From Mucilaginibacter sp. OK283 (GTDB lineage: Bacteria; Bacteroidota; Bacteroidia; Sphingobacteriales; Sphingobacteriaceae): a stretch of DNA of 64,000 bases. This document shows positions 53,647 to 63,588 of the stretch, piece by piece (positions within the stretch are counted from its first letter, which is position 1; each line of letters starts with the position of its first letter). The stretch covers positions 310,001 through 374,000 of the forward strand of contig NZ_FODR01000005.1 of assembly GCF_900110415.1 (NCBI RefSeq), read 5' to 3'. Under the pieces are notes generated by a model. The model saw nothing but the letters and a program-made list of their open reading frames with translations. It was not told the origin of the DNA and ran no database searches. A program made the position numbers and the translations under genes.

Positions 53647-54189
53647 ATGAAAGTTCTATCAAAATTAATAGCCGTTTCAATTATTGCCTCAGCTATATTT
53701 TTTACAACAAATGCACAGGCTCAAACAGTTGCAGCTAAACAATTTACCTTTAGCCTGGGAGCAGAAACAGGTTTGCCAACCGGTATATCGCGCAAGGGCA
53801 GTAGCTTTGTATTGGGGGCAACGGGCCAGTTTCAATATGGTATTACCAATAATTTCGCGGCGACATTTGCTGCCGGCGGTTATCATTTTTTTTCGAAAAC
53901 AAACCCAAATACCGGCAAGAAATTTGATAGCTACGGCGAAATTCCGGTTAAAATAGGTGTTAAACAGTTTTTTATGCCCAACCTTTATGTTGGTGTTGAG
54001 GGCGGTTTAGCATGGGAAAAATTAGAAGATGGGCAGGGATGGGCGCCATTTCACAGGCGCGACCTGGCCGGACGAATAGGGTACGCAAACAAACACTGGG
54101 ACCTGAGTGCGCGGTATGAGGATTTTTACATGAAGGATTATCACACAGGCCTGGTGGCTTTGCGTTTAGCTTATGGCTTTGGGTTGTAA
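53647..54189 (+). CDS. small outer-membrane beta-barrel protein
   Basis: The ATG at 53647 (MKVLSKLIAVSIIASAIFFT) is chosen since it starts a signal peptide ending AQAQ; a longer frame begins at 53497 with no such signal. The 180-residue mature part has alternating hydrophobic strands with Gly (FTFSLGAETGLPTG, FAATFAAGGYHFF, LYVGVEGGLAWE) and ends VALRLAYGFGL, fitting an eight-stranded barrel of the OmpW/OmpA type. The function is unknown. The 330-base gap upstream to 53316 holds divergent promoter space and a small AT palindrome (ATGATATA/TATATCAT near 53456) and no gene. Confidence 0.75.
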   Translation: MKVLSKLIAVSIIASAIFFTTNAQAQTVAAKQFTFSLGAETGLPTGISRKGSSFVLGATGQFQYGITNNFAATFAAGGYHFFSKTNPNTGKKFDSYGEIPVKIGVKQFFMPNLYVGVEGGLAWEKLEDGQGWAPFHRRDLAGRIGYANKHWDLSARYEDFYMKDYHTGLVALRLAYGFGL

Positions 54190-54224
54190 GCCAAAAGTTA
54201 AGGCTTAAAGCAGAAAGCTAAACT

Positions 54225-54259
54225 AAAGGGGAGCGATGATTTTGTCGCTCCCCTTTTTT
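54225..54259 (+). terminator. strong terminator after the barrel protein
   Basis: AAAGGGGAGCGA (54225-54236) and TCGCTCCCCTTT (54245-54256) form a 12-bp stem followed by TTT. The A run on the left could serve the opposite strand too. Confidence 0.88.
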
Positions 54260-54270
54260 AGTGTGGATAT

Positions 54271-54651
54271 TTAAAGCTTTTCTATTTCTTCAGCAGAAAG
54301 TTTAGTAAACTTTGAGATTTGGGCAAGTGGTAGACCATCTTTTTTCATTTCACGGGCAATATCTAAGGCCTTTTTATATTCACCTTTCTCCATACCTTTC
54401 GCCTCACCCCAGGTCTCAGCAGTTGATACAGCGTAATTCATCACATTTTTATTGTCCCATTTGTATTTTAAGCTGCTATCGTACATCGTTTTTTCCTCCT
54501 TTGTCAGGCTTATATATTCTGCAATGCTGAATAATTTTTCAAATATGGGTTTACGCAGATATGCTGGTATCTTGTCCAGTTGGCTCATATTCTTTAACAC
54601 ATAAAGCCATCTGTCCAGATCAGTATCTAACTCATTACCCGTTTTAACAAA
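54271..54651 (-). pseudogene. Rpn / PD-(D/E)XK family transposase-nuclease remnant
   Basis: Only about 127 residues of C-terminal sequence remain: ELDTDLDRWLYVLKNMSQLD, IPAYLRKPIFEKLFSIAEYI, TWGEAKGMEKGEYKKAL and the EMKKDGLPLAQISKFTKLS tail, typical of the C-terminal half of the Bacteroidota Rpn family (usually near 290 residues). The in-frame stop before FVKTGNE and the loss of the N-terminal nuclease domain make a functional protein unlikely. A short in-frame stretch on the same strand upstream (54656-54745, NGEALMNIFLK) may be another remnant. I read this as a decayed mobile gene. Confidence 0.65.
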
Positions 54652-54773
54652 TTATTCATAAATATAATTGTTTTAAAAAGATATTCATTAAGGCTTCGCC
54701 ATTCCGCCTATCCTTGGGTGTCTGGTCAAAAAGTTTATTGGTTATTCAACTCCACAACAAATGTAGCCGGCAC

Positions 54774-54812
54774 AAAACAAAAAAGCCACGCTATAACTAA
54801 ATATAACGTGGC
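54774..54812 (-). terminator. Rho-independent terminator after the YceI gene (minus strand)
   Basis: On the minus strand, GCCACGTTATA pairs with TATAGCGTGGC (one G-U pair) and is followed by a T-rich run. It is located 21 bases after the YceI stop. Confidence 0.8.
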
Positions 54813-54833
54813 ACCTTTGCTGTGTACTGCTAT

Positions 54834-55355
54834 TTACCCCTTAGTAACCGGTACGGTTAAACTAATAGTCAACTCCTCCGGCGATCCGTTGCGGGTGATA
54901 TTAAAATCCTTTGGTTTTACTTTAAAGCTGCCTTTAAAAAGGCCTTCGTTACCTTTATCATCAAAAGTAAAATGAATGGTAACTGGTTTGGTAACACCCT
55001 TCATGTTCAGGTTACCTATAGCCTGGTAAGCGTTGCCGCTTTTGCTAACCGCCGTTGAGGTAAAGGTGATGGTGGGATGATTGTCGGCATCCAGGGCATC
55101 TTTGGCGTGGTTGTTTTTGATAAAGAAACCGGTAGCAATACTTTCTACATCAATAGATGCCGAAATTTTTGACTGCCCGGGGTCAACTTTGTCAAACTGG
55201 ATATTGGCCTTTAGCGTTTCAAATTTGCCGCTGATACGGCCGCCCTCAAATTTAACCTCATAAGGGCTTTTAACTTTATAAGTAACAAGCGATAGGGCAA
55301 ATGCCGAAAGGCTGATTACCAGCAAGACGATTAACGAATACGTGATCTTTTTCAT
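54834..55355 (-). CDS. YceI-family lipid-binding protein
   Basis: A 173-residue exported protein (signal peptide MKKITYSLIVLLVISLSAFA). Seen: the YceI/lipocalin-like barrel with YKVKSPYEVKFEG, KANIQFDKVDPGQSKISASI, the KDALDADNHPTITFTSTAV block and GNLNMKGVTKPVTIHFTF. Known: YceI proteins bind isoprenoid or fatty-acid ligands in the periplasm; the domain is the best-supported call. The gene is alone with its own terminator. There is no visible regulatory site in the 192-base gap upstream. Confidence 0.92.
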   Translation of the reverse strand: MKKITYSLIVLLVISLSAFALSLVTYKVKSPYEVKFEGGRISGKFETLKANIQFDKVDPGQSKISASIDVESIATGFFIKNNHAKDALDADNHPTITFTSTAVSKSGNAYQAIGNLNMKGVTKPVTIHFTFDDKGNEGLFKGSFKVKPKDFNITRNGSPEELTISLTVPVTKG

Positions 55356-55547
55356 ATTATTTCTTTTTACATTAATAGATGCCCCCGTGTTTATTACAGG
55401 CAGGTATGTAAAATACGTTTTACAATATAGGTAGGTTGCCTTGGTTGTTAAACTTAAAGGTATGACTGTAGTAAATTGATTTGGTTTATTACCTTTTTAT
55501 TCCTGTTAGTACAGGAGTAATCCAATTAGGTTAAGAAGAGCAGAATA

Positions 55548-56312
55548 CTAGTTAATAACCTCTTCATCCGCACTTTCGGCATATTGCCAATTCTCATCAA
55601 CGCTGCTTCTCCAGGCGCTCCAACCATATTGCAGGTGATATATTTCGTTAATACTGGGATCAAGTTTGGTAATCTCTTCAAGGCAAACCAGCAGTGAATC
55701 AGTTATATCAGGGTGATCGCTGGTGTGAAACTGCCAGTCGCCGTCTTCGTTATGATAAACGTATAATATTGGTTGGCCCTCAAATACCTGTTTTGTGGTA
55801 TATACGCCCATGTTCTTTTCCTCGTAAAATTTAAAGCCGATATCCCTGTCTAAAAGTGGTTGTTTGAATTTCCAGGCCGGATTAAAAGCTTCATCCCACG
55901 GGAATAGCTGCTGTTTATCGGGCCAAACTAATTGAAAAACGGGATAATCATGGCTATAATCGTAGAACCAGCTTGCATAACCGAGGTAATTAGGATAAAA
56001 GGCCTTATCAACTTCAATAAACTGAACTTGGTAACCCTGTAAATAGCCGGGATATAATACGTTAGGAACGACGGCACTACCATCTTTTGCTATATCGCGA
56101 ACGTGATTTAATATGCCGGCCATAACGTTGGTATTCAACCCGAAACAGATGACTTCCGGATGCCTGTAGTTTTTATACAAACCAATTGTATAAACAAAGC
56201 CAGGCAGGTAGTTGTCCGGCTCTATCAAAGCCAAATGGCACCCATATTCTTCAACATTGTTAATAATAATCGCTTCGGCTTCCGTATTGTGCTGGCTGTG
56301 GTCTTTATCCAT
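55548..56312 (-). CDS. DUF4262 domain protein
   Basis: A 254-residue cytoplasmic protein. Seen: YGCHLALIEPDNYLPGFVYT and IGLYKNYRHPEVICFGLNTN, the DUF4262 signature, followed by QGYQVQFIEVDKAFYPNYLG. The C-terminal ~100 residues form a second part (YVYHNEDGDWQFHTSDHPD, EIYHLQYGWSAWRSSVDE). Known: DUF4262 proteins are common, uncharacterised, and linked in a few cases to nucleic-acid or stress functions. It is divergent from the RNA repair genes, sharing a ~200-base intergenic region. Confidence 0.8.
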   Translation of the reverse strand: MDKDHSQHNTEAEAIIINNVEEYGCHLALIEPDNYLPGFVYTIGLYKNYRHPEVICFGLNTNVMAGILNHVRDIAKDGSAVVPNVLYPGYLQGYQVQFIEVDKAFYPNYLGYASWFYDYSHDYPVFQLVWPDKQQLFPWDEAFNPAWKFKQPLLDRDIGFKFYEEKNMGVYTTKQVFEGQPILYVYHNEDGDWQFHTSDHPDITDSLLVCLEEITKLDPSINEIYHLQYGWSAWRSSVDENWQYAESADEEVIN

Positions 56313-56374
56313 GATAAAAGAATTTGGCAGAAATATACAAAGTTTTTGCCTGCCCGTAATTCAAAATATCTTTC

Positions 56375-56382
56375 TACATTTG
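56375..56382 (+). promoter_or_regulatory. -7 promoter element (TACATTTG) for the RNA repair operon
   Basis: A TAnnTTTG match with TTG at 56346-56348 upstream, but the spacing (26 bases) is longer than usual. The leader to the ATG at 56514 would be about 125 bases and contains a small GC hairpin (CCCGCGGG near 56465). Confidence 0.4.
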
Positions 56383-56513
56383 CCGCAGATTAAATCAGTC
56401 TGTCAACACTTTGAGCCATGTAATCTCATTAGCATAAAAAATGTTTAATGATCTTCCCCAACACCCGCGGGGAGGAAACAAATTTACTATTTCCATTTCT
56501 TAAATTTTACAAC

Positions 56514-57221
56514 ATGGCTATTTCACAAAAATATGGTCGTACGTATCATTACCCGTTTTCGCCCGGTACTACCAGCGACGACAGGATACAACACGACTAC
56601 TGGGCGCATCTGCAGCAGATTCCCAAATTGATACATACCGAAAAACTGGATGGCGAGAATAATTGCCTGTCGAAATATGGTGTATTCGCCCGCTCACATG
56701 CCGCCCCAACGGTTTCACCGTGGACACAGAGCATCCGTCGCTTTTGGCAATTGATTAAAAATGACCTGGGCGACCTCGAGATTTTTTTAGAGAACCTTTA
56801 CGCGATACACTCCATCGAATACCATAACCTGGACAGCCATTTTTATGTGTTTGGCATCCGCGAGCATGACCGCTGGTTAAGCTGGGACGAAACCCGGTTT
56901 TATGCCGCAATGATAGGATTGCCAACCGTGCCCGAGCTTGCTGTTGTAACAACACCGGCAAGCCAACAGGTTTTTGAAAAAGACGTACTGGCTTTAACTG
57001 CGGGCAGGGGGACGTTGGAGCCGCACGATATTATTACGGGCACGCCAACAACCATTGAGGGTATTGTTACCCGTAACGCAAACGGCTATGCCACTGACGA
57101 GTTTGCCCGTAACGTATTTAAATACGTACGCAAAGGACACGTTAAAACTGACGAACACTGGACGCGCAGCTGGAAACGCGCCCGCTTAAAAAATGAAGGA
57201 GGTACCTATGTGGGCCGTTAA
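56514..57221 (+). CDS. RNA ligase (nucleotidyltransferase superfamily)
   Basis: The ATG at 56514 (MAISQKYGRTYHYPF) is preferred; a longer frame from 56448 shows no family sequence at its start. The 235-residue protein has the nucleotidyl-transferase motif I in HTEKLDGENN with Lys44 as the AMP-accepting lysine, motif III in HFYVFGIREHDRW, motif IV in TIEGIVTRN and motif V in VFKYVRKGHVK. Known: such ligases seal RNA 5'-phosphate and 3'-OH ends with ATP. It is followed at once by an end-healing HD-kinase, so the pair should repair RNA breaks. Confidence 0.88.
   Translation: MAISQKYGRTYHYPFSPGTTSDDRIQHDYWAHLQQIPKLIHTEKLDGENNCLSKYGVFARSHAAPTVSPWTQSIRRFWQLIKNDLGDLEIFLENLYAIHSIEYHNLDSHFYVFGIREHDRWLSWDETRFYAAMIGLPTVPELAVVTTPASQQVFEKDVLALTAGRGTLEPHDIITGTPTTIEGIVTRNANGYATDEFARNVFKYVRKGHVKTDEHWTRSWKRARLKNEGGTYVGR
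57196..57202 (+). promoter_or_regulatory. strong Shine-Dalgarno inside the RNA ligase gene
   Basis: AAGGAGG lies 5 bases before the ATG at 57208 and within the end of the ligase coding sequence. It decides that start over the ATG at 57193, and is notable because most genes here lack a strong Shine-Dalgarno. Confidence 0.75.
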
Positions 57222-58320
57222 TGAACATAAAGACTGGGACAGCCTGGCAACCCGTTTTGAATGGGTAAGCAGGATGGAAGGGGTGCAGCAAGACCCAATT
57301 TACCATGCGGAAGGTAACGTGGCTATTCACACGCAAATGGTATTGGCTGCTTTGATTGCCCAACCAGCTTACCGGCAACTGCCTGCACACGAGCAGGAAA
57401 TACTATGGGCAGCCGCGCTGCTGCACGATGTTGAAAAATATAGCACCACCGTGGTTGAGCCTGATGGGCGTATTACATCAAACGGCCATGCGCGTAAAGG
57501 CGCCATGACGGCCAGGCAAATATTGTACAGGGACGTGCCTGTCCCGTTTGCCATCAGGGAACAGGTGGTAGGCTTGGTGAGGTACCACGGCCTGCCGCTT
57601 TGGGTATTTGAGAAACCCGACCCGGCAAAAGCTTTGATTATAGCCAGCATGGAGGTTAATACCGAATGGCTGGCTTTATTGGCGCGTGCCGATGTTCTGG
57701 GGCGTACCTGTGCCGACCAGGCGGAAATGCTTTTTAAAATAGACTGTTTTGAAGCATTTTGCCGCGAGCAGAACTGCTGGGGAACTGCACGTAATTTTGG
57801 CAATGACGACGCCATGATGTACTACCTGCAACATGACAATGCCTACGCGGATTATGTTCCTTTTGAGCAGACTGCCTTTGAAGTAATATTGATGAGTGGC
57901 TTGCCGGGTGCCGGTAAAAACACGTTTATCCAAAAGAATTACCCGGATATGCCGGTGGTGTGTTTGGATGATATCCGGACGGCACGGGGAATTTCGCCAA
58001 CGGATAAGTCGGGTAATGGCCAGGTAGTGCAGGAGGCTAAGGAGTTAGCAAGAATTTACCTGCGTAAACAAACCGGTTTTATATGGAACGCCACCAACAC
58101 TACCCGCCAGATGCGGCAGCAACTGGTTGATTTGTTTACCACCTATAAAGCCAGGGTAAAGATAGTTTATGTAGAGGTGCCCTATACCCACCTGCACCGC
58201 CAAAATAAAAGCCGCGAGGCCGCCGTGCCCGGTGCCGTATTGGATAGGTTGATTGGTAAGCTGGAAGTACCGGCGCTTTGGGAAGCCCACCAGGTTGAGT
58301 ATAATTCCGTCCCTTTTTAA
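57208..58320 (+). CDS. HD-Pnk: fused HD phosphohydrolase and polynucleotide 5'-kinase
   Basis: The 370-residue protein starts at 57208, overlapping the ligase gene by 14 bases. Domain 1 is an HD phosphohydrolase (His41; ALLHDVEK with His73/Asp74; GHARKGA; RYHGLPLW). Domain 2 is a P-loop kinase: GLPGAGKNT (residues 231-239), the general-base region VCLDDIRTARG, NATNTTRQMR and the lid RQNKSREAAVPGAV, similar to T4 Pnkp. Known: the Runella slithyformis HD-Pnk has this architecture, with HD 2',3'-phosphoesterase and 5'-kinase activities. It makes ends for the neighbouring RNA ligase. The NT in the P-loop (instead of ST) is a small variant. Confidence 0.9.
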   Translation: MWAVNEHKDWDSLATRFEWVSRMEGVQQDPIYHAEGNVAIHTQMVLAALIAQPAYRQLPAHEQEILWAAALLHDVEKYSTTVVEPDGRITSNGHARKGAMTARQILYRDVPVPFAIREQVVGLVRYHGLPLWVFEKPDPAKALIIASMEVNTEWLALLARADVLGRTCADQAEMLFKIDCFEAFCREQNCWGTARNFGNDDAMMYYLQHDNAYADYVPFEQTAFEVILMSGLPGAGKNTFIQKNYPDMPVVCLDDIRTARGISPTDKSGNGQVVQEAKELARIYLRKQTGFIWNATNTTRQMRQQLVDLFTTYKARVKIVYVEVPYTHLHRQNKSREAAVPGAVLDRLIGKLEVPALWEAHQVEYNSVPF

Positions 58321-58379
58321 TTAAAGGGGAGGGGTTTGGGTAGATGATTCCTGTTTTATTATATTCGACTGAAGACAAA

Positions 58380-58413
58380 CAAGGCGGTTAACCAATTTAG
58401 GATAACCGCCTTG
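58380..58413. terminator. terminator hairpin between convergent genes
   Basis: CAAGGCGGTT (58380-58389) and AACCGCCTTG (58404-58413) form a ten-base-pair stem with a 14-base loop. It serves both the HD-Pnk gene and the convergent DUF1569 gene. Confidence 0.75.
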
Positions 58414-58447
58414 CTTATTTAAAAGTAAACGCTTATCAGCACCAAAT

Positions 58448-58909
58448 TTAACTCCCAAACTGGGTTAAGTGATGGTTTACATGTTTATAAAACATATTAT
58501 TCCATTCCCCAACCTTTAAAGGCCCAAACGAATGCGACATTTTTCCGTCGAACTCCTTTTCGCCAAGTTGCTGCGTTTTTTGGATGTAGCCAATCAGCCT
58601 GGCTTTTTCGGTCTCAAAATCTCTTTCGGTGGTGATGATAAAGGCCGGGGCGGTAGGCCCATTATGTTTGTAGGGCACTTCGCTTACCACCTTATTTTTT
58701 ACCAGCAGCTTCAGGATCAGCTTCATAAAGCCATTAGGTTTGGGGTGTTTTTCCTGCTCGTAAACCATTTCGTACGATACACAGCAATGCGCAAGCATTT
58801 GCGATACATTCATTTTACCCCATTGTGGAGTGGTGGCTGGGGTAAGGGTGTTAATCCTTCCGATAATACCATCAGCAACGGGCTGCGAAAAGATATTGGG
58901 TAAAGCCAT
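58448..58909 (-). CDS. DUF1569 / DinB-like protein
   Basis: A 153-residue cytoplasmic protein of the DUF1569 family, related to the DinB four-helix fold. Seen: KMNVSQMLAHCCVSYEMVY with a conserved His in the first helix pair, and FGPLKVGEWNNMFYKHVNHH with the C-terminal His pair. The His positions are compatible with a metal site. The function is not known; relatives occur in thiol-transfer and damage-inducible families. The gene stands alone between two intergenic stretches. Confidence 0.8.
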   Translation of the reverse strand: MALPNIFSQPVADGIIGRINTLTPATTPQWGKMNVSQMLAHCCVSYEMVYEQEKHPKPNGFMKLILKLLVKNKVVSEVPYKHNGPTAPAFIITTERDFETEKARLIGYIQKTQQLGEKEFDGKMSHSFGPLKVGEWNNMFYKHVNHHLTQFGS

Positions 58910-59038
58910 AATGGTTTGTTTTATATTGATTTATGGAGTTTTAGATTTGTGACGATGCTGTAACTGGATATGAGGTAAAAGGTAAAACTTTTTACAACGA
59001 ATCGAGGAATAAATACTAAGAAAAAAATGAGGTGAAGT

Positions 59039-62000
59039 TTATCCTCCTGAATTTACCAGTTTCCCATACTTTTCCAGCATACCAATAATTTCGGCAAGCT
59101 TCATGGGTTTGCTCAGGTAATCGTTCATGCCGGCTTGCAGGCAGGCTTCCTTGTCTTCTACCATCGCATTGGCCGTCATGGCTATAATAATAGGCTGTAT
59201 GGCCATGTTTTTCCTGATGTGGCGGGTTGCTTCCAGCCCGTCCATTTCGGGCATCTGGATGTCCATCAGGATAACGTCGTACGGCCTGGCTGCTACCGCG
59301 TCAATAGCTTCCCGGCCGTTTACCGCAATATCGGGCTGATAGCCCATTTTATTGAGTATCTGTTTGGCTACCTTTTGGTTTATCGCATTGTCTTCGGCTA
59401 TCAAAATATTTAAGGGGTATTTAATAGCCAGTTCTTTTGACAGGCCATCTTTTGCAGGTTTTTGATCGGCGGCGACAGCTTTATCACTTTTAAGCTGATC
59501 GATAATGTGTTTAAGCAATATATTGTGCTTGGCCGGCTTGGTTAATATTACATTAAAAAGGTCAAACTCGCGTTTGGTTTGTTTATCAATAGAGCTTAGT
59601 AAAATCAGCGGCAGAGAGGGGTGGGCTGCCTTTATTTTGCGTGCCAGTTGGGCGCCATCCATCTGCGGCATGTGCATATCTGTAATAACAAGTTCAATTT
59701 GATTGTTAGCTTCTAAAATGGCTAAAGCCTTATCGCCGGAACTGGCTATTACAGGAACAAATTTCCAATGCTTTAGCTGGTTTTCCATAATATTGCGATT
59801 GGTGGCATTGTCATCCACCACCAATACCTGCTTATTTTCAAGGTTGGCGGTATCCAGGTTAAAATTGCTTGAATTGGTTTTTATGCCCACCCTGGTTTTT
59901 ATGTTAAAGCTAAATGTGGTGCCATGTGCAACCTGGCTGCTTACTTTAATCTGGCCGCCCATCAAGTGAATCAGTTTTTCGCTGATAACCAACCCAAGCC
60001 CGGTACCGCCGTACTTGCGTGTTGTACTTGAATCTACCTGCGAAAAGGCTTTAAAAAGGCGCGACAATTTATCTTCAGATATCCCGATGCCCGTATCGCG
60101 GACAGTGAATGACAAGTTAAAATCCTCGTCGTCTCCCGAAAGCCTTTCTACATCAATGAATATTTCGCCTTCGGTGGTAAACTTAATTGCGTTGCCTACC
60201 AGGTTTATCAATACTTGCCTCAGGCGCATCGAATCGGCAATGATATGCTCTGGTACGCCGGGCGCTATCTGGTAAATAAGGTCGATGTTTAATTTCGACG
60301 CTTTATCGGCAAAAAGGTCGAGTACGCTTTCCACGCAATCTCTGATGTTAAAGTCATGCTCTTCCAGCTCCATGTTGCCCGATTCGATTTTAGAGAAATC
60401 GAGGATGTCGTTAATTACTGTCAACAGGGCGTCGCCCGAGTGTTTAATAGTTTCGGTGTATTCGGCCTGCTCCGTGGTAAGGTCGGTATTGGCCAGTAAG
60501 GTTGCCATGCCTATCACACCGTTCATGGGGGTACGAATTTCATGGCTCATGGTAGCTAAAAAGATACTTTTGGCTTTGTTGGCGTTTTCTGCCTCCTCCC
60601 GGGCCTTCTCTGCCGCTTCGCGCGATCTTCTTTCTTCTATAGTAAGTTGTGTAATGCTTTCAGTACGTTCCTTTACCTGCATTTCAAGGTATTCTTTTTG
60701 TTGCCTTATTGTATGCGTTCTGTACCTGAAAAAGGCATAAATGGCGCCCGCAAATGCTATAACGGCAAGCGTATCAAACCACCAGGTAAGCCAAAAGGGT
60801 GGTATAATAGTTATCTGAAGCGGAGTTGTTACCGGCGACCATAAACCCTGGCTATTACGATATTTTAACCGTACATGATAAGTGCCAGGCCCAAGGTTGG
60901 TATATAAGGCTGTATTATGGTTGCCTATATAATTCCATTCTTTATCAAAGCCGTCTAAATAATAAGCATACTGCTTTCTATCTGCCGATGCATAATCAAG
61001 TGCTGCAAACTCAAATGAAAACACTGATTGTTTGTAGGATAAAGTAAGGTTGCGGGTATCAGTAATGTCATTTTTTAACGGCGATGGGTCCTGGGCATTT
61101 GTGGCAATGGTAAGCGGTTTGTTAAACAATTGAAAAGATGTGATAACCAGGGGAGCAAAACCGGCCTGTTTTAATACTTTACCCGGCGAAAAACAATTAA
61201 ACCCGTTAATGCCGCCAAAATAAAGGGTTTTATCATCTGTTTTTAAGGCCGAGTGAGGCTTATATTCGTCGCCCTGCAAACCATCTTCTGTTGTATAGTT
61301 ATAAAAGGTTTTATTTTCGGGATTAAACTTAGATAGCCCACCGTTACTGCTGATCCAGAGGTTACCGGTATCGTCGGCCCTTATGCCGTATATAATATCG
61401 CTGGGTAAACCGTCTTTTTTTGTAAACGTAGTAAAGTGGTTGTGCAACGGATCAAACAGGTTGAAACCCGAAAGGGTAGCCAGCCATAGCCGGCCTTTAT
61501 CGTCTTCAAAAATATCGGTTACACCATTATTGCTTATACTGTTTGTTTTTTCGTCATGAACAAAGCGCGTAAAAGTATTTGTAGTGCGGTTAAAAAGGTC
61601 TAAACCGCCGTCGGAAGTGCCAATCCAAAGGTTGCTTTTTTTATCTTCAAACATTACATAGGGCCTTGGGCTGCTTATTCCTTTGAGATCGTTTACGTTA
61701 AAACGGTAATGAGTAAATATTTTGGTGTTGTGGTCGTAACAGTCTAACCCATCGTTAAAGGTAGCTAACCAGGTCTTCCGGTCGCGGGTATGTAAAATGT
61801 AATAAATATTGTTGCCGCCAATTCCCTGTGGCTTGGCATCGTCATGTTTGTAGTTGGTAAAAACATTTGTTTTAGGATCATATACACTAAGCCCATCGCC
61901 CCAGGTACCTATCCAAAGCTTCCCTTCATAATCTGGTTTAACTGTAAGTACATAGTTACCTGTTATGCTGTTTTTTCCATTAGCTGCTTGTTTATAGTTC

Positions 62001-63229
62001 TTAAACGTTTTAGTTGCCGGGTCAAACTTATTTAGGCCGCCGCCATCGGTGCCAATCCAAATTTTATGCTCTTTATCCTCGGCCAAATCAAGCACGTAAT
62101 TATTTGAAAGGCTTTGCGGGTGGCTGTTATGCCGGTATAATGTAAAGCTTGATGTTGATTTTTTTGACAGGTTAATGCCCCCACCAAAAGCGCCAACCCA
62201 CATATTACCCGTCCGGTCGCGGCAAATACCGTATACAGAGTTGCCATTAATACTGTTATTATCTACCTCGTCGTGCTCGTAAGTGCTGAATTTGCCTGTT
62301 TGGCTATTTAATACGCATAGACCACCGTTTTCGGTGCCAACCCACAGATTGCCTGCTGCATCGCTGTTTAAAGCATAAATAGTATTGGATGAAATGCCAC
62401 CTGTGCGGCTTTTGTCCTGCACAAAACGTTTAAAAGTTTTATTGGCACTATCAAACAAAAAGAGGCCATCGCCCTGGCTGCCAAGCCATAAGTTATGAAA
62501 TTTATCTTCGAATATACAAGGGATAATTTTACCCAATATAGTTTTTGTTGCTGGGTCATAATAGGGGAAATGAATAAAATTGTTTGTTTTAGGATTGTAA
62601 AGGTTTAAACCTCCGCCACCGGTTCCTATCCAAATGCGTTTTTCCGAATCTTTGTAAACGGTACGTACATTATCCTCGCTCAAACTGCCGGCATCTTTAT
62701 CATTGTGCTGAAAGTGGTAAAAAGTATTGGTTTTTAAATTATAGCGGTCGAGCCCGCCGTTTTGGGTTGCTATCCATAAATTGCCATTATCAAAAAGTAA
62801 ACGGTTAATAATGTTATCATTAATGCTATTTGGGCGGCTAATGTCATGCAGGTACCTTATAAAATGCCCGGTTGAGCGCTGGTACATATTTAAGCCGCCC
62901 TGGGTGGCCAGCCACATGTTGCCGCTACTATCTTCGGCAATATCGGTTATCGTATTATTGCTTAATGATCTGCTGTCCTTGTCATCGTATCGGTAAGTGA
63001 TAAAACGATAACCATCATACCTGTTAAGGCCGTTTCGGGTAGCTATCCACATAAAACCCCGGCTATCCTGAAAAATGCAGTTTACGTTTATTTGCGATAG
63101 TCCTTCGGCAGTGCCCACATGCAAAAATTTAAGACTTTCGTTTTGAGCATAGCTGCTAAACGGTATTATAATGCAAATTAAAAGTAAAGCACTGATAATA
63201 TGTTTAAGCTTATGGCATGGCCTGTACAT
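59039..63229 (-). CDS. hybrid histidine kinase with ligand-sensing propeller and two receiver domains
   Basis: A 1396-residue protein. Order: signal peptide (to about residue 28); periplasmic two-component propeller repeats (residues ~30-680, repeated [16 protein letters not shown] blades); Y_Y_Y domain (~740-815, [16 protein letters not shown]); transmembrane helix near 830; HisKA with His896 ([14 protein letters not shown]); HATPase ([35 protein letters not shown]); receiver 1 (Asp1184, [10 protein letters not shown]); receiver 2 (Asp1323, [10 protein letters not shown]). Most Bacteroidota hybrids with this sensor end in an AraC-type HTH; here there is none, so a separate response partner is needed. 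The glycan or peptide ligand is unknown. Confidence 0.93.
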   Translation of the reverse strand: MYRPCHKLKHIISALLLICIIIPFSSYAQNESLKFLHVGTAEGLSQINVNCIFQDSRGFMWIATRNGLNRYDGYRFITYRYDDKDSRSLSNNTITDIAEDSSGNMWLATQGGLNMYQRSTGHFIRYLHDISRPNSINDNIINRLLFDNGNLWIATQNGGLDRYNLKTNTFYHFQHNDKDAGSLSEDNVRTVYKDSEKRIWIGTGGGGLNLYNPKTNNFIHFPYYDPATKTILGKIIPCIFEDKFHNLWLGSQGDGLFLFDSANKTFKRFVQDKSRTGGISSNTIYALNSDAAGNLWVGTENGGLCVLNSQTGKFSTYEHDEVDNNSINGNSVYGICRDRTGNMWVGAFGGGINLSKKSTSSFTLYRHNSHPQSLSNNYVLDLAEDKEHKIWIGTDGGGLNKFDPATKTFKNYKQAANGKNSITGNYVLTVKPDYEGKLWIGTWGDGLSVYDPKTNVFTNYKHDDAKPQGIGGNNIYYILHTRDRKTWLATFNDGLDCYDHNTKIFTHYRFNVNDLKGISSPRPYVMFEDKKSNLWIGTSDGGLDLFNRTTNTFTRFVHDEKTNSISNNGVTDIFEDDKGRLWLATLSGFNLFDPLHNHFTTFTKKDGLPSDIIYGIRADDTGNLWISSNGGLSKFNPENKTFYNYTTEDGLQGDEYKPHSALKTDDKTLYFGGINGFNCFSPGKVLKQAGFAPLVITSFQLFNKPLTIATNAQDPSPLKNDITDTRNLTLSYKQSVFSFEFAALDYASADRKQYAYYLDGFDKEWNYIGNHNTALYTNLGPGTYHVRLKYRNSQGLWSPVTTPLQITIIPPFWLTWWFDTLAVIAFAGAIYAFFRYRTHTIRQQKEYLEMQVKERTESITQLTIEERRSREAAEKAREEAENANKAKSIFLATMSHEIRTPMNGVIGMATLLANTDLTTEQAEYTETIKHSGDALLTVINDILDFSKIESGNMELEEHDFNIRDCVESVLDLFADKASKLNIDLIYQIAPGVPEHIIADSMRLRQVLINLVGNAIKFTTEGEIFIDVERLSGDDEDFNLSFTVRDTGIGISEDKLSRLFKAFSQVDSSTTRKYGGTGLGLVISEKLIHLMGGQIKVSSQVAHGTTFSFNIKTRVGIKTNSSNFNLDTANLENKQVLVVDDNATNRNIMENQLKHWKFVPVIASSGDKALAILEANNQIELVITDMHMPQMDGAQLARKIKAAHPSLPLILLSSIDKQTKREFDLFNVILTKPAKHNILLKHIIDQLKSDKAVAADQKPAKDGLSKELAIKYPLNILIAEDNAINQKVAKQILNKMGYQPDIAVNGREAIDAVAARPYDVILMDIQMPEMDGLEATRHIRKNMAIQPIIIAMTANAMVEDKEACLQAGMNDYLSKPMKLAEIIGMLEKYGKLVNSGG

Positions 63230-63287
63230 AGAACGTTGTTAATATGCTGTGTTGAATTAAGAAAACTGCCCCCTGGCACCGGGTTTA

Positions 63288-63304
63288 TATACAAAATTTG
63301 TATA
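63288..63304. promoter_or_regulatory. 17-bp palindrome between divergent genes
   Basis: TATACAAAATTTGTATA is symmetric apart from the centre. It lies 59 bases before the sensor kinase start and 285 bases before the membrane gene at 63589. It is a possible operator. The remainder of the 359-base gap (63230-63588) shows no gene that I believe. Confidence 0.45.
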
Positions 63305-63588
63305 CGTTGATATTAGTAATAGGTTACTCCAAATTTAATGATATCTCGGGATTTTAAAAGCGATTTAGCAGTATGTGTCGTAAAAATTATCGTTAATGGC
63401 GTTGCAAAAATACTGACTGACAATAACTTTGCCCTGAAACCGGCTGATGATACCTGTAACACAGCATTGCATAAATTGATTATGCTTTTTATATTTAATA
63501 AAGGTTGGGGGCCGAAGAGTATCAGGAACAAATGGCACATTTAATTTAGTATTAAATGCTATATTTAATAAATATAACAAACCTTATT

